DNA of 57,752 nt from an uncultured SAR116 cluster alpha proteobacterium (lineage in GTDB: Bacteria; Pseudomonadota; Alphaproteobacteria; Puniceispirillales; Puniceispirillaceae). Location: the NCBI GenBank assembly GCA_902559985.1, contig CACEJY010000008.1, forward strand, positions 1 to 57,752, written 5' to 3'. The notes beneath the pieces are model-generated. The model was not told where the DNA came from and did no database searches. It was given only the letters and a program-made list of their open reading frames with translations. Below are positions 24,934 through 33,556 of this stretch, one piece after another. The translations under genes were made by a program, and so were the position numbers. Each line of letters begins with the position of its first letter. Positions within the stretch are counted from its first letter, which is position 1.

Positions 24934-26379
24934 ATGTTGGATAAAACCGAATTTTACATCAATGGGTCTTGGGTGCCATCAATCGACGGGCGCAAGTTCC
25001 CTGTGTTTAATCCTGCCACCGAAGACGCATTTGCGACAATTATGCTTGGCGGCGAAAAGGACGCGCAAGCGGCGATTGAAGCGGCCAAGAATGCTTTTCT
25101 GGACTGGTCGCAAACAAGTCCTCAAGACCGCGCAGCATATCTGCAAAAGCTGCTGGATGTCTATATTTCCCGCAATGATGAAATGGGGTCTGTGATTTCA
25201 ACCGAGATGGGTGCGCCCATTGATATGGCAGTTCGCGATCAGGCTGGGTCTGGCAGTAGTCATTTAAAAGCTTTTATTCGCGCTTTAGGCTCAATGGAAT
25301 TTCAGCGTGCTCTTCGCCCTGGCATTGAAGGCCAGGATATCGTGTATGAAGCGGCTGGTGTTGCAGGCCTGATTACCCCTTGGAACTGGCCGATGAATCA
25401 GGTTGTTCTGAAAGTTGGTGCTGCTTTGGCGGCAGGCTGTACCATGGTTTTAAAACCATCGGAAATTGCCCCGCTATCAAGTGTTGTATTTGCCGAAATG
25501 GTGCATGAGGCTGGTTTTCCGCCTGGCGTTTTCAACATGGTCAATGGTGATGGCATTGGTGTTGGTTCAATTTTATCGTCACATCCCGGCATTGATGTTG
25601 TGTCATTCACTGGATCAACTCGCGCTGGCATTCTTATCAGCAAGGCAGCTGCAGATACGGTGAAAACTGTCTCGCTAGAACTTGGTGGCAAATCACCAAA
25701 CCTGGTTTTTGATGATTGCGATTTGGAAAAGGCGGTTCGGTCAGGGGCTGCGTTCTGCTTCAATAACACGGGCCAGTCCTGCAATGCAGCAACGCGGATG
25801 TTGGTTCAGCGTTCAATCTATAATGAGGCCGTTGAAATCGCGGCGGCCAAGGCAGCTAGTACAAAGGTAGACTTGCCGTCAAATGAGGGCAAGCATATTG
25901 GACCACTGGTTTCAGAGGCACAGTTTGAGAAGGTACAGAGGCTTATTCAAACAGGGATTGATGAAGGCGCACGGTTAGTGGCTGGCGGTGTTGGCCGCCC
26001 CGAAGGCTTAAATCGTGGCTGGTTTGTTAGGCCCACTGTATTTGCTGATGCAAAACCAGATATGACCATCATGCGTGAAGAAATTTTTGGACCCGTGCTT
26101 GCTATGATGCCGTTTGATAGCGAAGATGAAGCCATTTCGATTGCGAACGATACGCAATATGGCCTTGCAGCTTATATCCAGACCGGGAATATGGAACGAG
26201 CACGCCGGGTGGCTGGACAACTGCGTTCGGGCATGGTTCAGGTGAATGGTGCGCCACGCGCTTCAGGCAGTCCATTTGGTGGCTACAAGCAATCTGGCGT
26301 TGGTCGTGAGGGTGGATTTTGGGGCATTGAGGAATTCCTTGAGATTAAAACCATCAGCGGAATTGTTGACTCGCGTTAA
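24934..26379 (+). CDS. NAD(P)-dependent aldehyde dehydrogenase
   Basis: A 481-residue classical aldehyde dehydrogenase. Motifs in order: W-N-W-P-M-N, F-T-G-S-T-R, general base Glu in L-E-L-G-G-K-S-P, nucleophile Cys in N-T-G-Q-S-C-N-A-A-T-R near residue 285, and E-E-I-F-G-P-V-L. It oxidises an aldehyde to the carboxylic acid without CoA. In position it is the last gene of the amine-uptake block, so an aminoaldehyde such as 4-aminobutanal is the expected substrate, although the family is broad. The 193 bases before it contain no gene. Confidence 0.9.
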   Translation: MLDKTEFYINGSWVPSIDGRKFPVFNPATEDAFATIMLGGEKDAQAAIEAAKNAFLDWSQTSPQDRAAYLQKLLDVYISRNDEMGSVISTEMGAPIDMAVRDQAGSGSSHLKAFIRALGSMEFQRALRPGIEGQDIVYEAAGVAGLITPWNWPMNQVVLKVGAALAAGCTMVLKPSEIAPLSSVVFAEMVHEAGFPPGVFNMVNGDGIGVGSILSSHPGIDVVSFTGSTRAGILISKAAADTVKTVSLELGGKSPNLVFDDCDLEKAVRSGAAFCFNNTGQSCNAATRMLVQRSIYNEAVEIAAAKAASTKVDLPSNEGKHIGPLVSEAQFEKVQRLIQTGIDEGARLVAGGVGRPEGLNRGWFVRPTVFADAKPDMTIMREEIFGPVLAMMPFDSEDEAISIANDTQYGLAAYIQTGNMERARRVAGQLRSGMVQVNGAPRASGSPFGGYKQSGVGREGGFWGIEEFLEIKTISGIVDSR

Positions 26380-26403
26380 TAGCACTTTGCCATTGTTTTT
26401 GAG

Positions 26404-27030
26404 TTAGTCGTTCTCGTTTAGGCCAGCACCTGCGCCTGCAAGGCGAGACTCCTCGGTTGCTGGGGCGTAAGTGTTTTTGGCGAAGTTCTCTAGAACACTA
26501 ACACAGGCGGTTGCAGTAGCCGGCACGCGTTGCAAATCTGATACAATGGTGACCGTGATGTTAGGCATGCTAGTACTGACTATTGAAATTTGGCAGGGTG
26601 CCGAATCTCCAAGAATTGCTGTATCATTGTTGGTATAACCAATCTGGTCTTTTGCCAGGTAAAAACGCGATGATCCTATGTTTATCTCAAGCGGCTTTTT
26701 TGTTATGCGAATGGCCACAAACGGAATCAGCAACAGTGGTGTCTTGATCCGCGAAAACTGCACTTCATCGCCAAACGCACCATCCCCATAAGCGGCACCA
26801 ATGGTAATAGGGCAGTAATGTCCGTGAGCGCCAGTTTCATCCGGCCAACTTGTGAGATTACCATGATGACGCCAGCTTAAATATCGGCACAGCGCCATTA
26901 CACCTGGCAGTTGCCGGCGCTGGAGCCACTTTACAGCGTAACCAGCCTCTTCAGCAAGGCCCCAATCCAATCCGCTTCCGCGGGCTGCTTTTGTTGCAAG
27001 AGCGCCAATTTCACCAATCGACCAAGTCAT
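26404..27030 (-). CDS. DUF3726-like protein of unknown function
   Basis: A 208-residue soluble protein starting at the ATG at 27030, five bases after the stop of the upstream unknown gene; a longer reading frame would overlap that gene. It opens with M-T-W-S-I-G-E-I-G-A-L-A-T-K-A-A-R-G-S-G and W-G-L-A-E-E-A-G-Y-A, the pattern I associate with DUF3726. There is no signal peptide or membrane helix, and I know of no assigned reaction. It is the last gene of a tight leftward operon with a 584-residue unknown protein and an M19 dipeptidase, so it probably works with them. Confidence 0.7.
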   Translation of the reverse strand: MTWSIGEIGALATKAARGSGLDWGLAEEAGYAVKWLQRRQLPGVMALCRYLSWRHHGNLTSWPDETGAHGHYCPITIGAAYGDGAFGDEVQFSRIKTPLLLIPFVAIRITKKPLEINIGSSRFYLAKDQIGYTNNDTAILGDSAPCQISIVSTSMPNITVTIVSDLQRVPATATACVSVLENFAKNTYAPATEESRLAGAGAGLNEND

Positions 27031-27035
27031 TATCA

Positions 27036-28790
27036 CTAATGATCTGGGTGATCGCTGTGAGCAATTGGCGGGTAACACAATGCATCTGGATCCAGGCAGG
27101 CCAGTTCATCCGGAAATGGGGCTCCTTGATACATGGTGATTCTTAGCCAGCGATCTGATCGTGGGTCGAATTTTGAAGCACCAAAGAAAGACAGCTTGCA
27201 ACGTAATAAATCAATGGGCTGCATGCTCGCTGAGATGGTGTTATCCTGAATTTCGGCATATTCAAGTTTAGATACTGTTTGGGCGCGCCTCACAATATGC
27301 CGGTGTTCCGGATGTTGAAGCAAAAACTGGGCGACGTTATTTTTATTTTCGTTTTTGGCCAACCATTCATCAATTTTAATCATCGCCAAAACGGCATCAC
27401 GCCCCGGAGCGAGCGGCTGTTCATACGGTTCAATTGGCTCGTCAAATCTTTCGCCAAGCCGTGGCTCTAGCTTTTCTTCTGACACATACCAGACTCGAGC
27501 CAGGGCGTCATTTCGTGTGTAGTCAATTTTATCCGTCCAATGATAGATGGTGTTCATCATCTCACGAAGCCGCGATAAGGGCATCGCACCATCAATTCGG
27601 AAATGAATGGTTTCATCAGCGGCCATTCCCGTTGCAAGATCATCAATCAAGGAACCGTGATCTTCAAGCAATAGCGAAACGAGTTGTTCCTGCCCTTCAA
27701 GACTCAGGTTAGCCTCGCCCCACAGATAAATTCTATTCCAAAGGTAGGGGGCATCTGCCGAAGTGGCGCTGACAAATGCACCAAGATTGGCAAGATCATC
27801 ACGCAAGGCTTGTGTTTTGCCAATCTGATAAGGACTATCACTTTTCCACTCGTCAGCATTTATTGCCGCTCTGGCTATCAAAGTTAAGAAGTTGGAGAGA
27901 CCTTTTCTGTCGGTGCTTGGTAAATTACGCACCCGTGCTAGTGCCGTTTCACGGGCATTAATCCAGGAGTGAACCAATGATGGGTGATTGATCAGGAATG
28001 GGGCCATGCCTAGGCCCGTTGAGTTGCCGACACCAATTCGGCGGCGAATTTTTGGATCGAGGGACACAGCGGTCTGTGGCGATTTTGCCGCTGCCATGTG
28101 TTCAACAATATCGATGGTAAAGGAACGAATAAGCCAGACCGCCAGTAATTCTGGCTGAAACGAGCCGGAGAATTCGGGCCTCGTTGCCCATAAATCACGA
28201 TCTGCCGCTCCAAATTTTCCCGAGCCGTAAACTGCGGTAGTGCGCATCAGATAGCCAATAGGTTCAATTTTATCAAGGCTGGGTTGGGTGCCCCTGGCTA
28301 GGCAATCGCGAACGTAATCAAACAGCCGAACTGATCGATTTGCCCGGGATAAAACGAATTCTCCATTCGAAATTCTACCTGCCTCTTGTAAAGGCACGTT
28401 TTTTTCCAAACGCTCAATATCCGAATCATCAATCAGTCCATCATGTAGGGTGAAGGTTGCGTCCCATGCTTCGGCGATTACCCGATCCGATCGTTTTTCG
28501 GCTGGCAGATCATGGGCAAATGCAACAAGTGTGTAGCTGCGCTTTGGGCCAATTGCTTCATACGTAGCAGTGCCAACACCATTTTCATCAATATTCCACC
28601 GGCTGCGCTTAAATTGCCAGTTTTCGGCCTTCAAGCGGCGCAATAAAACTCGCATAAAGCTTAGACGGCTGTGATGAAATGATCCCATCCGCGCCAGTGT
28701 CATTATTTGGTTTGCAGGACGCAGGCCGATGGCGGGTACACCAGTTATGATTTGCGCCGGATTATTTTGGTGTGCATCTGGTTTTTTCAT
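27036..28790 (-). CDS. Conserved-looking 584-residue protein of unknown function
   Basis: I do not recognise this protein. It is soluble, with an N-terminal M-G-S-F-H-H-S-R-L-S-F-M-R segment near residue 36. A glycine-rich loop G-V-G-N-S-T-G-L-G-M-A-P-F lies near residue 270 and could bind a nucleotide or phosphate. The C-terminal half is rich in Trp, Asp and Glu. There is no signal peptide. The ORF is long, with alphaproteobacterial-looking codon use, and is packed between the M19 dipeptidase (14-base gap) and the DUF3726 gene (5-base gap), so it is certainly coding. A flavin- or nucleotide-linked enzyme, or a scaffold for its neighbours, are untested guesses. Confidence 0.85.
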   Translation of the reverse strand: MKKPDAHQNNPAQIITGVPAIGLRPANQIMTLARMGSFHHSRLSFMRVLLRRLKAENWQFKRSRWNIDENGVGTATYEAIGPKRSYTLVAFAHDLPAEKRSDRVIAEAWDATFTLHDGLIDDSDIERLEKNVPLQEAGRISNGEFVLSRANRSVRLFDYVRDCLARGTQPSLDKIEPIGYLMRTTAVYGSGKFGAADRDLWATRPEFSGSFQPELLAVWLIRSFTIDIVEHMAAAKSPQTAVSLDPKIRRRIGVGNSTGLGMAPFLINHPSLVHSWINARETALARVRNLPSTDRKGLSNFLTLIARAAINADEWKSDSPYQIGKTQALRDDLANLGAFVSATSADAPYLWNRIYLWGEANLSLEGQEQLVSLLLEDHGSLIDDLATGMAADETIHFRIDGAMPLSRLREMMNTIYHWTDKIDYTRNDALARVWYVSEEKLEPRLGERFDEPIEPYEQPLAPGRDAVLAMIKIDEWLAKNENKNNVAQFLLQHPEHRHIVRRAQTVSKLEYAEIQDNTISASMQPIDLLRCKLSFFGASKFDPRSDRWLRITMYQGAPFPDELACLDPDALCYPPIAHSDHPDH

Positions 28791-28804
28791 TTGTCAAATC
28801 ACTT

Positions 28805-29809
28805 TTACTTTGCCCCTATTTCAGTTTTTTGGCCCTGTTTTGGATCGAAACTACTATCATAAAATCGCAACCAGTTCTCACCCATTATCGCCGCTGTTTC
28901 GGTTTCGGCAAAGCCGTGCGCCCTCAATCCTGCTTTTATTGTACCAAAATGCCGATTATCTTCAAACCAGGTTGGCATTGAAGGAAACCCAGCATTTATG
29001 GCTGATCCTTCACCATAGTCAATTTCTTTTGTCCAGCGGCCCACCCGCATCCACTCGACAACGCTGTCCGGTTGGTCTTGGCACAGATCAGAACCAATGC
29101 CGATATTATCAATGCCCATCAGATCAGCAGTCCGGGCAATCATTTCGCAAAAGCTCTCGAGGGTGCAATCCGATTTTTCTCTTAAATGATGCGGATAGAG
29201 TGAAAATCCCAGCATACCACCTGATTGGCCAAGTGCTCTCAGTACATCATTAGATTTATTACGTTTTGCCGGATGCCAGAAATAGGGGTTCGCATGAGTT
29301 ATCGCAATCGGGCGTTCTGATATTTCAATGGCATCCAGTGTTGAGCGTTCAGCAGAATGGCTCATATCGACGACCATACCTACATTATTCATTTCCTTAA
29401 TGACCTGTCGGCCCATACGGGTGACGCCGCTATCTTCATCCTCATAACATCCGGTCGCCAGAAGTGACTGATTATTATAGGTCAGTTGCATGAAGCGCAC
29501 GCCAAGCATATGACAAATTTTCACCAGCCCAATATCATCTTCAATTGGAGAGGGGTTTTGTAGCCCAAAAAAAATCGCAGTTCGACCTTGAGTTTTCGCG
29601 TGCCGCACATCGTCTCCGGTGGTACCGTGGAAAATCAATTCCGGATATTGTTCGAACCAACGATTCCATTGCTCAATATTGGTTACAGTCTCACGAAACA
29701 TCTCATGATAAGCGATCGTTACATGAATTGCGTCTACCCCGCCTTCACGCATCTGCTTGAAGATTTTTTCAGACCAATTGGCGTATTGAAGGTTATCGAT
29801 CAAGTGCAT
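28805..29809 (-). CDS. Peptidase M19-family dipeptidase (renal/membrane dipeptidase type)
   Basis: About 334 residues of the M19 zinc amidohydrolase fold. Visible are H-V-T-I-A-Y-H in place of the usual first H-x-D metal motif, V-V-D-M-S-H-S, I-A-I-T-H-A-N for the second metal, and I-G-I-G-S-D near residue 245. M-G-E-N-W-L-R-F is the standard C-terminal motif. The ATG at 29809 gives the opening I-D-N-L-Q-Y-A-N-W-S seen in alphaproteobacterial members; a TTG at 29836 is also open. M19 enzymes cleave dipeptides, including D-amino acid and dehydro dipeptides. It heads the operon with two unknown genes. The changed N-terminal His-Asp motif suggests a divergent substrate. Confidence 0.85.
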   Translation of the reverse strand: MHLIDNLQYANWSEKIFKQMREGGVDAIHVTIAYHEMFRETVTNIEQWNRWFEQYPELIFHGTTGDDVRHAKTQGRTAIFFGLQNPSPIEDDIGLVKICHMLGVRFMQLTYNNQSLLATGCYEDEDSGVTRMGRQVIKEMNNVGMVVDMSHSAERSTLDAIEISERPIAITHANPYFWHPAKRNKSNDVLRALGQSGGMLGFSLYPHHLREKSDCTLESFCEMIARTADLMGIDNIGIGSDLCQDQPDSVVEWMRVGRWTKEIDYGEGSAINAGFPSMPTWFEDNRHFGTIKAGLRAHGFAETETAAIMGENWLRFYDSSFDPKQGQKTEIGAK

Positions 29810-30181
29810 CTTGTCACTCAGGGTTACCGGCGGCAATATAACTGGTCTTGGCGATGGTATAAAATTCTTCTGTGCCAGCTACCCGCAATAAAATTTTGTC
29901 CGATTTTCAACATCGCTCTTTATGCCTCTCATTGGCATTAAACGGGTGGTGAACTATCTGTCCGACGAGCCGTCTGACATTGCGCAACAGTGACTGAAAC
30001 AGACTTCAAATACAAGGGTTTTACTTTAGTGCATGACTAATTAGCACGGCATTTAGTTGCAGCCCCCACATTTTGCTGATAAGCGAAGTTTTTGCAGCTG
30101 TATGTATAGGTTATAACGGTTCATTCTTTGAGATGCTTAGATCGCTCAAACGTTTTGGTTTTTAACAATGAAAGGCGGGGA
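29810..30181. other. Divergent intergenic region between the dipeptidase operon and a DMT transporter
   Basis: These 372 bases hold no credible gene. They should contain promoters for both directions, but I found no clear -35/-10 pair. A TATAAC at about 30112-30117 is a possible -10 for the rightward gene with no good -35. Confidence 0.4.
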
Positions 30182-31219
30182 ATGAAGACGATCACTGATA
30201 AAATAACAACGCCATTTTTTGCTCTGAGCTTATTAACTATCGCAATGGGTATCATTCCTTTGAATGACGCGTTGATAAAATTAATGAGTGGGGACGTGCC
30301 GCTTGGCCAGATTGTTGCCATCCGGGCGGTTGTTGCGCTTGGTTTATTGGGGATCTTTAGTCATAGCTTGCGCTCTATGCTTTTCCTGCCAGCAAGGGTG
30401 TTCTGGTTGTTTTTTGCCCGCGGTATGTGCTTGGTGCTAGCCATGGTTTTGTTTTTTGTCTCATTGGGGTCGCTACCACTTGCGAGTGTTATTGCAATCT
30501 TTTTTGTGTCCCCCTTGATCATTACGGTTTTGTCGGTGCCGTTGTTGGGAGAAAAGATCGGTTTGCACCGTCTGACTGCGGTGACCTCTGGAATGTTGGG
30601 TGTACTGTTTATTATTCAGCCGGGTGGGTTAGAGTTTCAAATTGAAACGCTTTTTGTTGTCGGTGCAGCCTTCAGTTATGCCGTATTTCAAATCTGGACA
30701 AGGCGACTGAAAACGGTGGGTAATCTGACTGGAATGGTCGCTGTTCAACATGTCTGCTATTTGGCCGTTGGTTTGATGCTCACTGCGGTAAATTTTATTT
30801 GGCCCATGGATTATTCAGGTAATCCTACAGTTGATTTTTTGCTGCGCTCGCCTACTTTGATGTCATACACCCATATTTTTTACGTGGTGATTTGCAGCTT
30901 TTCTGTCCTGCTGTTGTCGTTTGCATCATCTAATGCCTATCGGTCTGTCGAGGCATCGTTAATCGCACCATTTGAGTATGTGGCAATTCCTCTTGGTGTG
31001 GTTTGGGGAATTTTGATCTGGAATGACTGGCCAGACAAGATGGCGCTTGTCGGGATTGTGCTGATTTTCGCAGGTGGGCTCTATACGCTATATCGTGAGA
31101 ATATTAAATCGGTTGATCTTGTTACCTCAACCCCCATGCCAGCAACCGCCGCAATTGCGCAGTCTCAGGATTGCATGGATGATGCGGAGACCGTGTGCCT
31201 AAGCAAAAGCCAAAAGTGA
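30182..31219 (+). CDS. DMT-superfamily transporter (EamA/RhaT family)
   Basis: A 345-residue membrane protein with about ten hydrophobic segments; L-N-D-A-L-I-K-L-M-S-G in the first helix is typical of the alphaproteobacterial EamA group. The ATG at 30182 follows AGGCGGGGA closely. A hydrophilic tail of about 35 residues extends after the last helix and is of no known function. It is divergent from the M19/unknown/DUF3726 operon and may import or export the compound handled there, which is speculative. Confidence 0.85.
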   Translation: MKTITDKITTPFFALSLLTIAMGIIPLNDALIKLMSGDVPLGQIVAIRAVVALGLLGIFSHSLRSMLFLPARVFWLFFARGMCLVLAMVLFFVSLGSLPLASVIAIFFVSPLIITVLSVPLLGEKIGLHRLTAVTSGMLGVLFIIQPGGLEFQIETLFVVGAAFSYAVFQIWTRRLKTVGNLTGMVAVQHVCYLAVGLMLTAVNFIWPMDYSGNPTVDFLLRSPTLMSYTHIFYVVICSFSVLLLSFASSNAYRSVEASLIAPFEYVAIPLGVVWGILIWNDWPDKMALVGIVLIFAGGLYTLYRENIKSVDLVTSTPMPATAAIAQSQDCMDDAETVCLSKSQK

Positions 31220-31285
31220 AAGTCTGATTAAAAGTAATCCTTTAGTAGATAGGGTGATTTGACTGATGTTTGCTAGCTTGCTGAT

Positions 31286-31717
31286 TTATTTTTTGCCTTT
31301 CCAGACGCCGGTGCTTTTCAATTTTTCTGCAACTTCGGCAGGCATGTAATTCTCATCATGCTTTGCCAGAACATTGCTTGCGATAAATTTGCCATTAGCT
31401 ATAGATCCTTCGGCGACAACACCCTGGCCCTCGCGAAAAAGGCTTGGAAGCGCGTTGTCATAGAGGACCGTGATGTCGGCCGTCCCATCGGTGACGGTAA
31501 AGACTGATTGTAGCCCGTCAATGGTAACGCTGCCTTCCTTTACCAAACCACCAAGTCGTAAAGGCTGACCCGATTTTGTGCCAGATGTCGCGATGTCAGT
31601 TGGCGTGTAGAAAAAAACGATATTCTCGCGCAGGGCGCCTAACACGAGCATCACGGCAATCCCAAGTAACGCCGTGATGGCGACAACCACTAATAATCGT
31701 TTTGCTTTCGGTGACAT
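31286..31717 (-). CDS. ccmE: Cytochrome c maturation heme chaperone CcmE
   Basis: A 143-residue protein with an N-terminal membrane anchor (residues 8-28) and a periplasmic OB fold. The heme-binding motif K-H-D-E-N-Y-M-P near residue 119 carries the His that covalently holds heme and the following Tyr. CcmE passes heme to the CcmFH ligase for c-type cytochromes. No other ccm gene is adjacent, which is unusual since ccm genes are normally clustered. A c-type cytochrome gene is divergent on its 5' side at 31893. Confidence 0.93.
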   Translation of the reverse strand: MSPKAKRLLVVVAITALLGIAVMLVLGALRENIVFFYTPTDIATSGTKSGQPLRLGGLVKEGSVTIDGLQSVFTVTDGTADITVLYDNALPSLFREGQGVVAEGSIANGKFIASNVLAKHDENYMPAEVAEKLKSTGVWKGKK

Positions 31718-31892
31718 GGTGATATTTCGGCAACTCTTGCAAAGGCGTAGCGAATGTGTTCCTTATCAGACCGTGCAGAATTTGCAACAGATTGCTGATT
31801 GCGTTGGGTCGCGGCAAGACAGCGCACTTCATCTTATGGTTTGGTAGATAACTCTTAGTTAAAGTTCCTATATTCGGAGAAAAAGGGGTGAC

Positions 31893-32258
31893 ATGAAAAA
31901 TTATTTTTTTGCTGCCATGGCAGGAAGTTTCCTTCTGGCGGCACCCGCGATCGCAGGTGATCCTGCCAAGGGTGAAAAAGTATTCCGCAAGTGCAAAGCC
32001 TGTCATTATGTGGACAAAGAAAAGAATAAGACTGGGCCTCATCTAGTTAACATCATCGGCCGTGCTGCTGGTGCCGTTGAGGGCTATAAATATTCCAAAG
32101 CAATGGCTGAGTTGGGCCTTGTTTGGGATGAAGAGACGATGGCAGGGTTTCTGGCAAAGCCAAAAAAATACCTTAAAGGCACGAAAATGGCATTTGTTGG
32201 TCTCAGAAAAGAGAGTGACATCGCCGATGTGATTGCTTATCTAAAAGCATCTAAGTAA
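31893..32258 (+). CDS. Small soluble c-type cytochrome (class I, c2/c550-like)
   Basis: A 121-residue secreted monoheme cytochrome. The signal peptide ends at A-I-A-G near residue 22. The heme site C-K-A-C-H lies near residue 35, and the axial Met in K-G-T-K-M-A-F near residue 100. A GGAG-rich ribosome site precedes the ATG. It is a probable periplasmic electron carrier. It lies 115 bases before the FMN hydroxy-acid dehydrogenase at 32374 and could be its electron acceptor, though that pairing is inferred from position only. Confidence 0.92.
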   Translation: MKNYFFAAMAGSFLLAAPAIAGDPAKGEKVFRKCKACHYVDKEKNKTGPHLVNIIGRAAGAVEGYKYSKAMAELGLVWDEETMAGFLAKPKKYLKGTKMAFVGLRKESDIADVIAYLKASK

Positions 32259-32373
32259 ATTATCGACCCAAACGACTCAGCAAGTTGTTGGTTCGTTGGT
32301 ATTTTATTCTTTGAGTTGGTCTGCCCAAGAAATTTGAGGCCAAAATATGCGCTGTTGCGTTGGTGAGTTGAGC

Positions 32374-33525
32374 ATGGATTTAATGAATAAATATCCGCGT
32401 TTGTCGGACTTAAAAAAACCGGCGGCAAAGCGCATTCCAAAATTTGTATACGCCTATTTAGACTCGGGCACGGGTCATGACCGGGCCAAGGATGAGAACC
32501 GCGCTTTCCTTGATGGCATTGAGTTAACGCCGCAATTTATGCGAGGGCGTGTCGACCCGGATCTGACAACAGAACTAGGAACAAAGACATTCAAAGCGCC
32601 GTTTGGAGCGGCACCGATTGGCCTGTCATCATTGATCTGGCCCGGAGCTGAGTCGATCATTGGCAGGGCTGCCAAAAAACACGGCTTTCCTTACACATTA
32701 AGTACGGTAGCAGGCGAGTCTATCGAAATGTTAGCTGATTCGGCCGGCGAAATGAGCTGGTTTCAGCTTTACGCACCGAGAGATCGTGATTTGATGCGTG
32801 ATTTGCTGCGTCGAGCAAAGGGTTGTGGTTGCACCACATTGGTCATTACCGCTGACGTGCCGTCGCCAAGCCGGCGGGAACGAATGCGTATTGCTGGTGC
32901 GCCTCTCGGAAGCCGTGGTAATTCTGCTTTCTCACCACGCGTTATCTGGCAGAGCATGTTGCGGCCTGAATGGGCGGTGCGGACATTGCTAAATGGAGGG
33001 GCGCGGTTCCGCAATATGGAACCTTATGCCAAGAATGATGGCACAATGGGCATTACGAAATTTATTGGTGATCAGCTGAATGGCTCGCTTGATTGGGATT
33101 ATTTGGCCGAAATTCGTGCTTTATGGGAAGGAGAAATCTATCTCAAAGGCGTGCTTCATGGCCAAGATGCGGCACGAGCTATTAACCTTGGTGTTAATGG
33201 GATTGTAGTTTCAAACCACGGAGGACGCCAGCTCGATGCTGCGCCACCACCTTTGGCACAATTATCGGCCGTTCGTGCCGCTGTTGGCAAGGATGTGCCA
33301 TTGATCGTTGACAGCGGTATTATGTCGGGACTCGATGTTGTGCGGGTTTTGGCAGCTGGAGCTGATTTTGCAATGATTGGCCGAGGATTCATGTATGCCG
33401 TTGCGGCGCTTGGCAACAAGGGTGGTGAACATGCCGCAACAATTTTGCTGGAAGAGGTACGTGATGTCATGGCGCAGCTGGGTTTGCAAACGATTGATGA
33501 CGTGAAGCGGCTTGGCCACGACTAG
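32374..33525 (+). CDS. FMN-dependent alpha-hydroxy-acid dehydrogenase, second copy
   Basis: A 383-residue LldD-family flavoprotein. It has R-I-P-K-F-V-Y-A-Y-L-D-S-G, F-Q-L-Y, Lys in I-Y-L-K-G-V, catalytic His in S-N-H-G-G-R-Q-L-D, and the FMN loop D-S-G-I-M-S-G-L-D. The ATG at 32374 with GGTGAG eight bases before is preferred to the ATG at 32347. It is clearly diverged from the paralogue at 11267 (Y-A-Y-L-D against Y-D-Y-A-D in the N-terminal motif), which points to a different hydroxy acid. It follows a cytochrome c gene and precedes a copper chaperone gene, suggesting periplasmic-side respiratory coupling. Confidence 0.9.
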   Translation: MDLMNKYPRLSDLKKPAAKRIPKFVYAYLDSGTGHDRAKDENRAFLDGIELTPQFMRGRVDPDLTTELGTKTFKAPFGAAPIGLSSLIWPGAESIIGRAAKKHGFPYTLSTVAGESIEMLADSAGEMSWFQLYAPRDRDLMRDLLRRAKGCGCTTLVITADVPSPSRRERMRIAGAPLGSRGNSAFSPRVIWQSMLRPEWAVRTLLNGGARFRNMEPYAKNDGTMGITKFIGDQLNGSLDWDYLAEIRALWEGEIYLKGVLHGQDAARAINLGVNGIVVSNHGGRQLDAAPPPLAQLSAVRAAVGKDVPLIVDSGIMSGLDVVRVLAAGADFAMIGRGFMYAVAALGNKGGEHAATILLEEVRDVMAQLGLQTIDDVKRLGHD

Positions 33526-33556
33526 CAAATTTTTATGTACTTGAGGGGGGACGACA

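Noticed and set aside
29640-29665. TTCGAACC resembling a tRNA T-loop
   Set aside because: It lies within the M19 peptidase gene with no flanking cloverleaf or acceptor stem.
31596-32042. 148-codon minus-strand ORF over the cytochrome c gene
   Set aside because: It conflicts with a cytochrome c that has a signal peptide and C-x-x-C-H, and overlaps ccmE in another frame.
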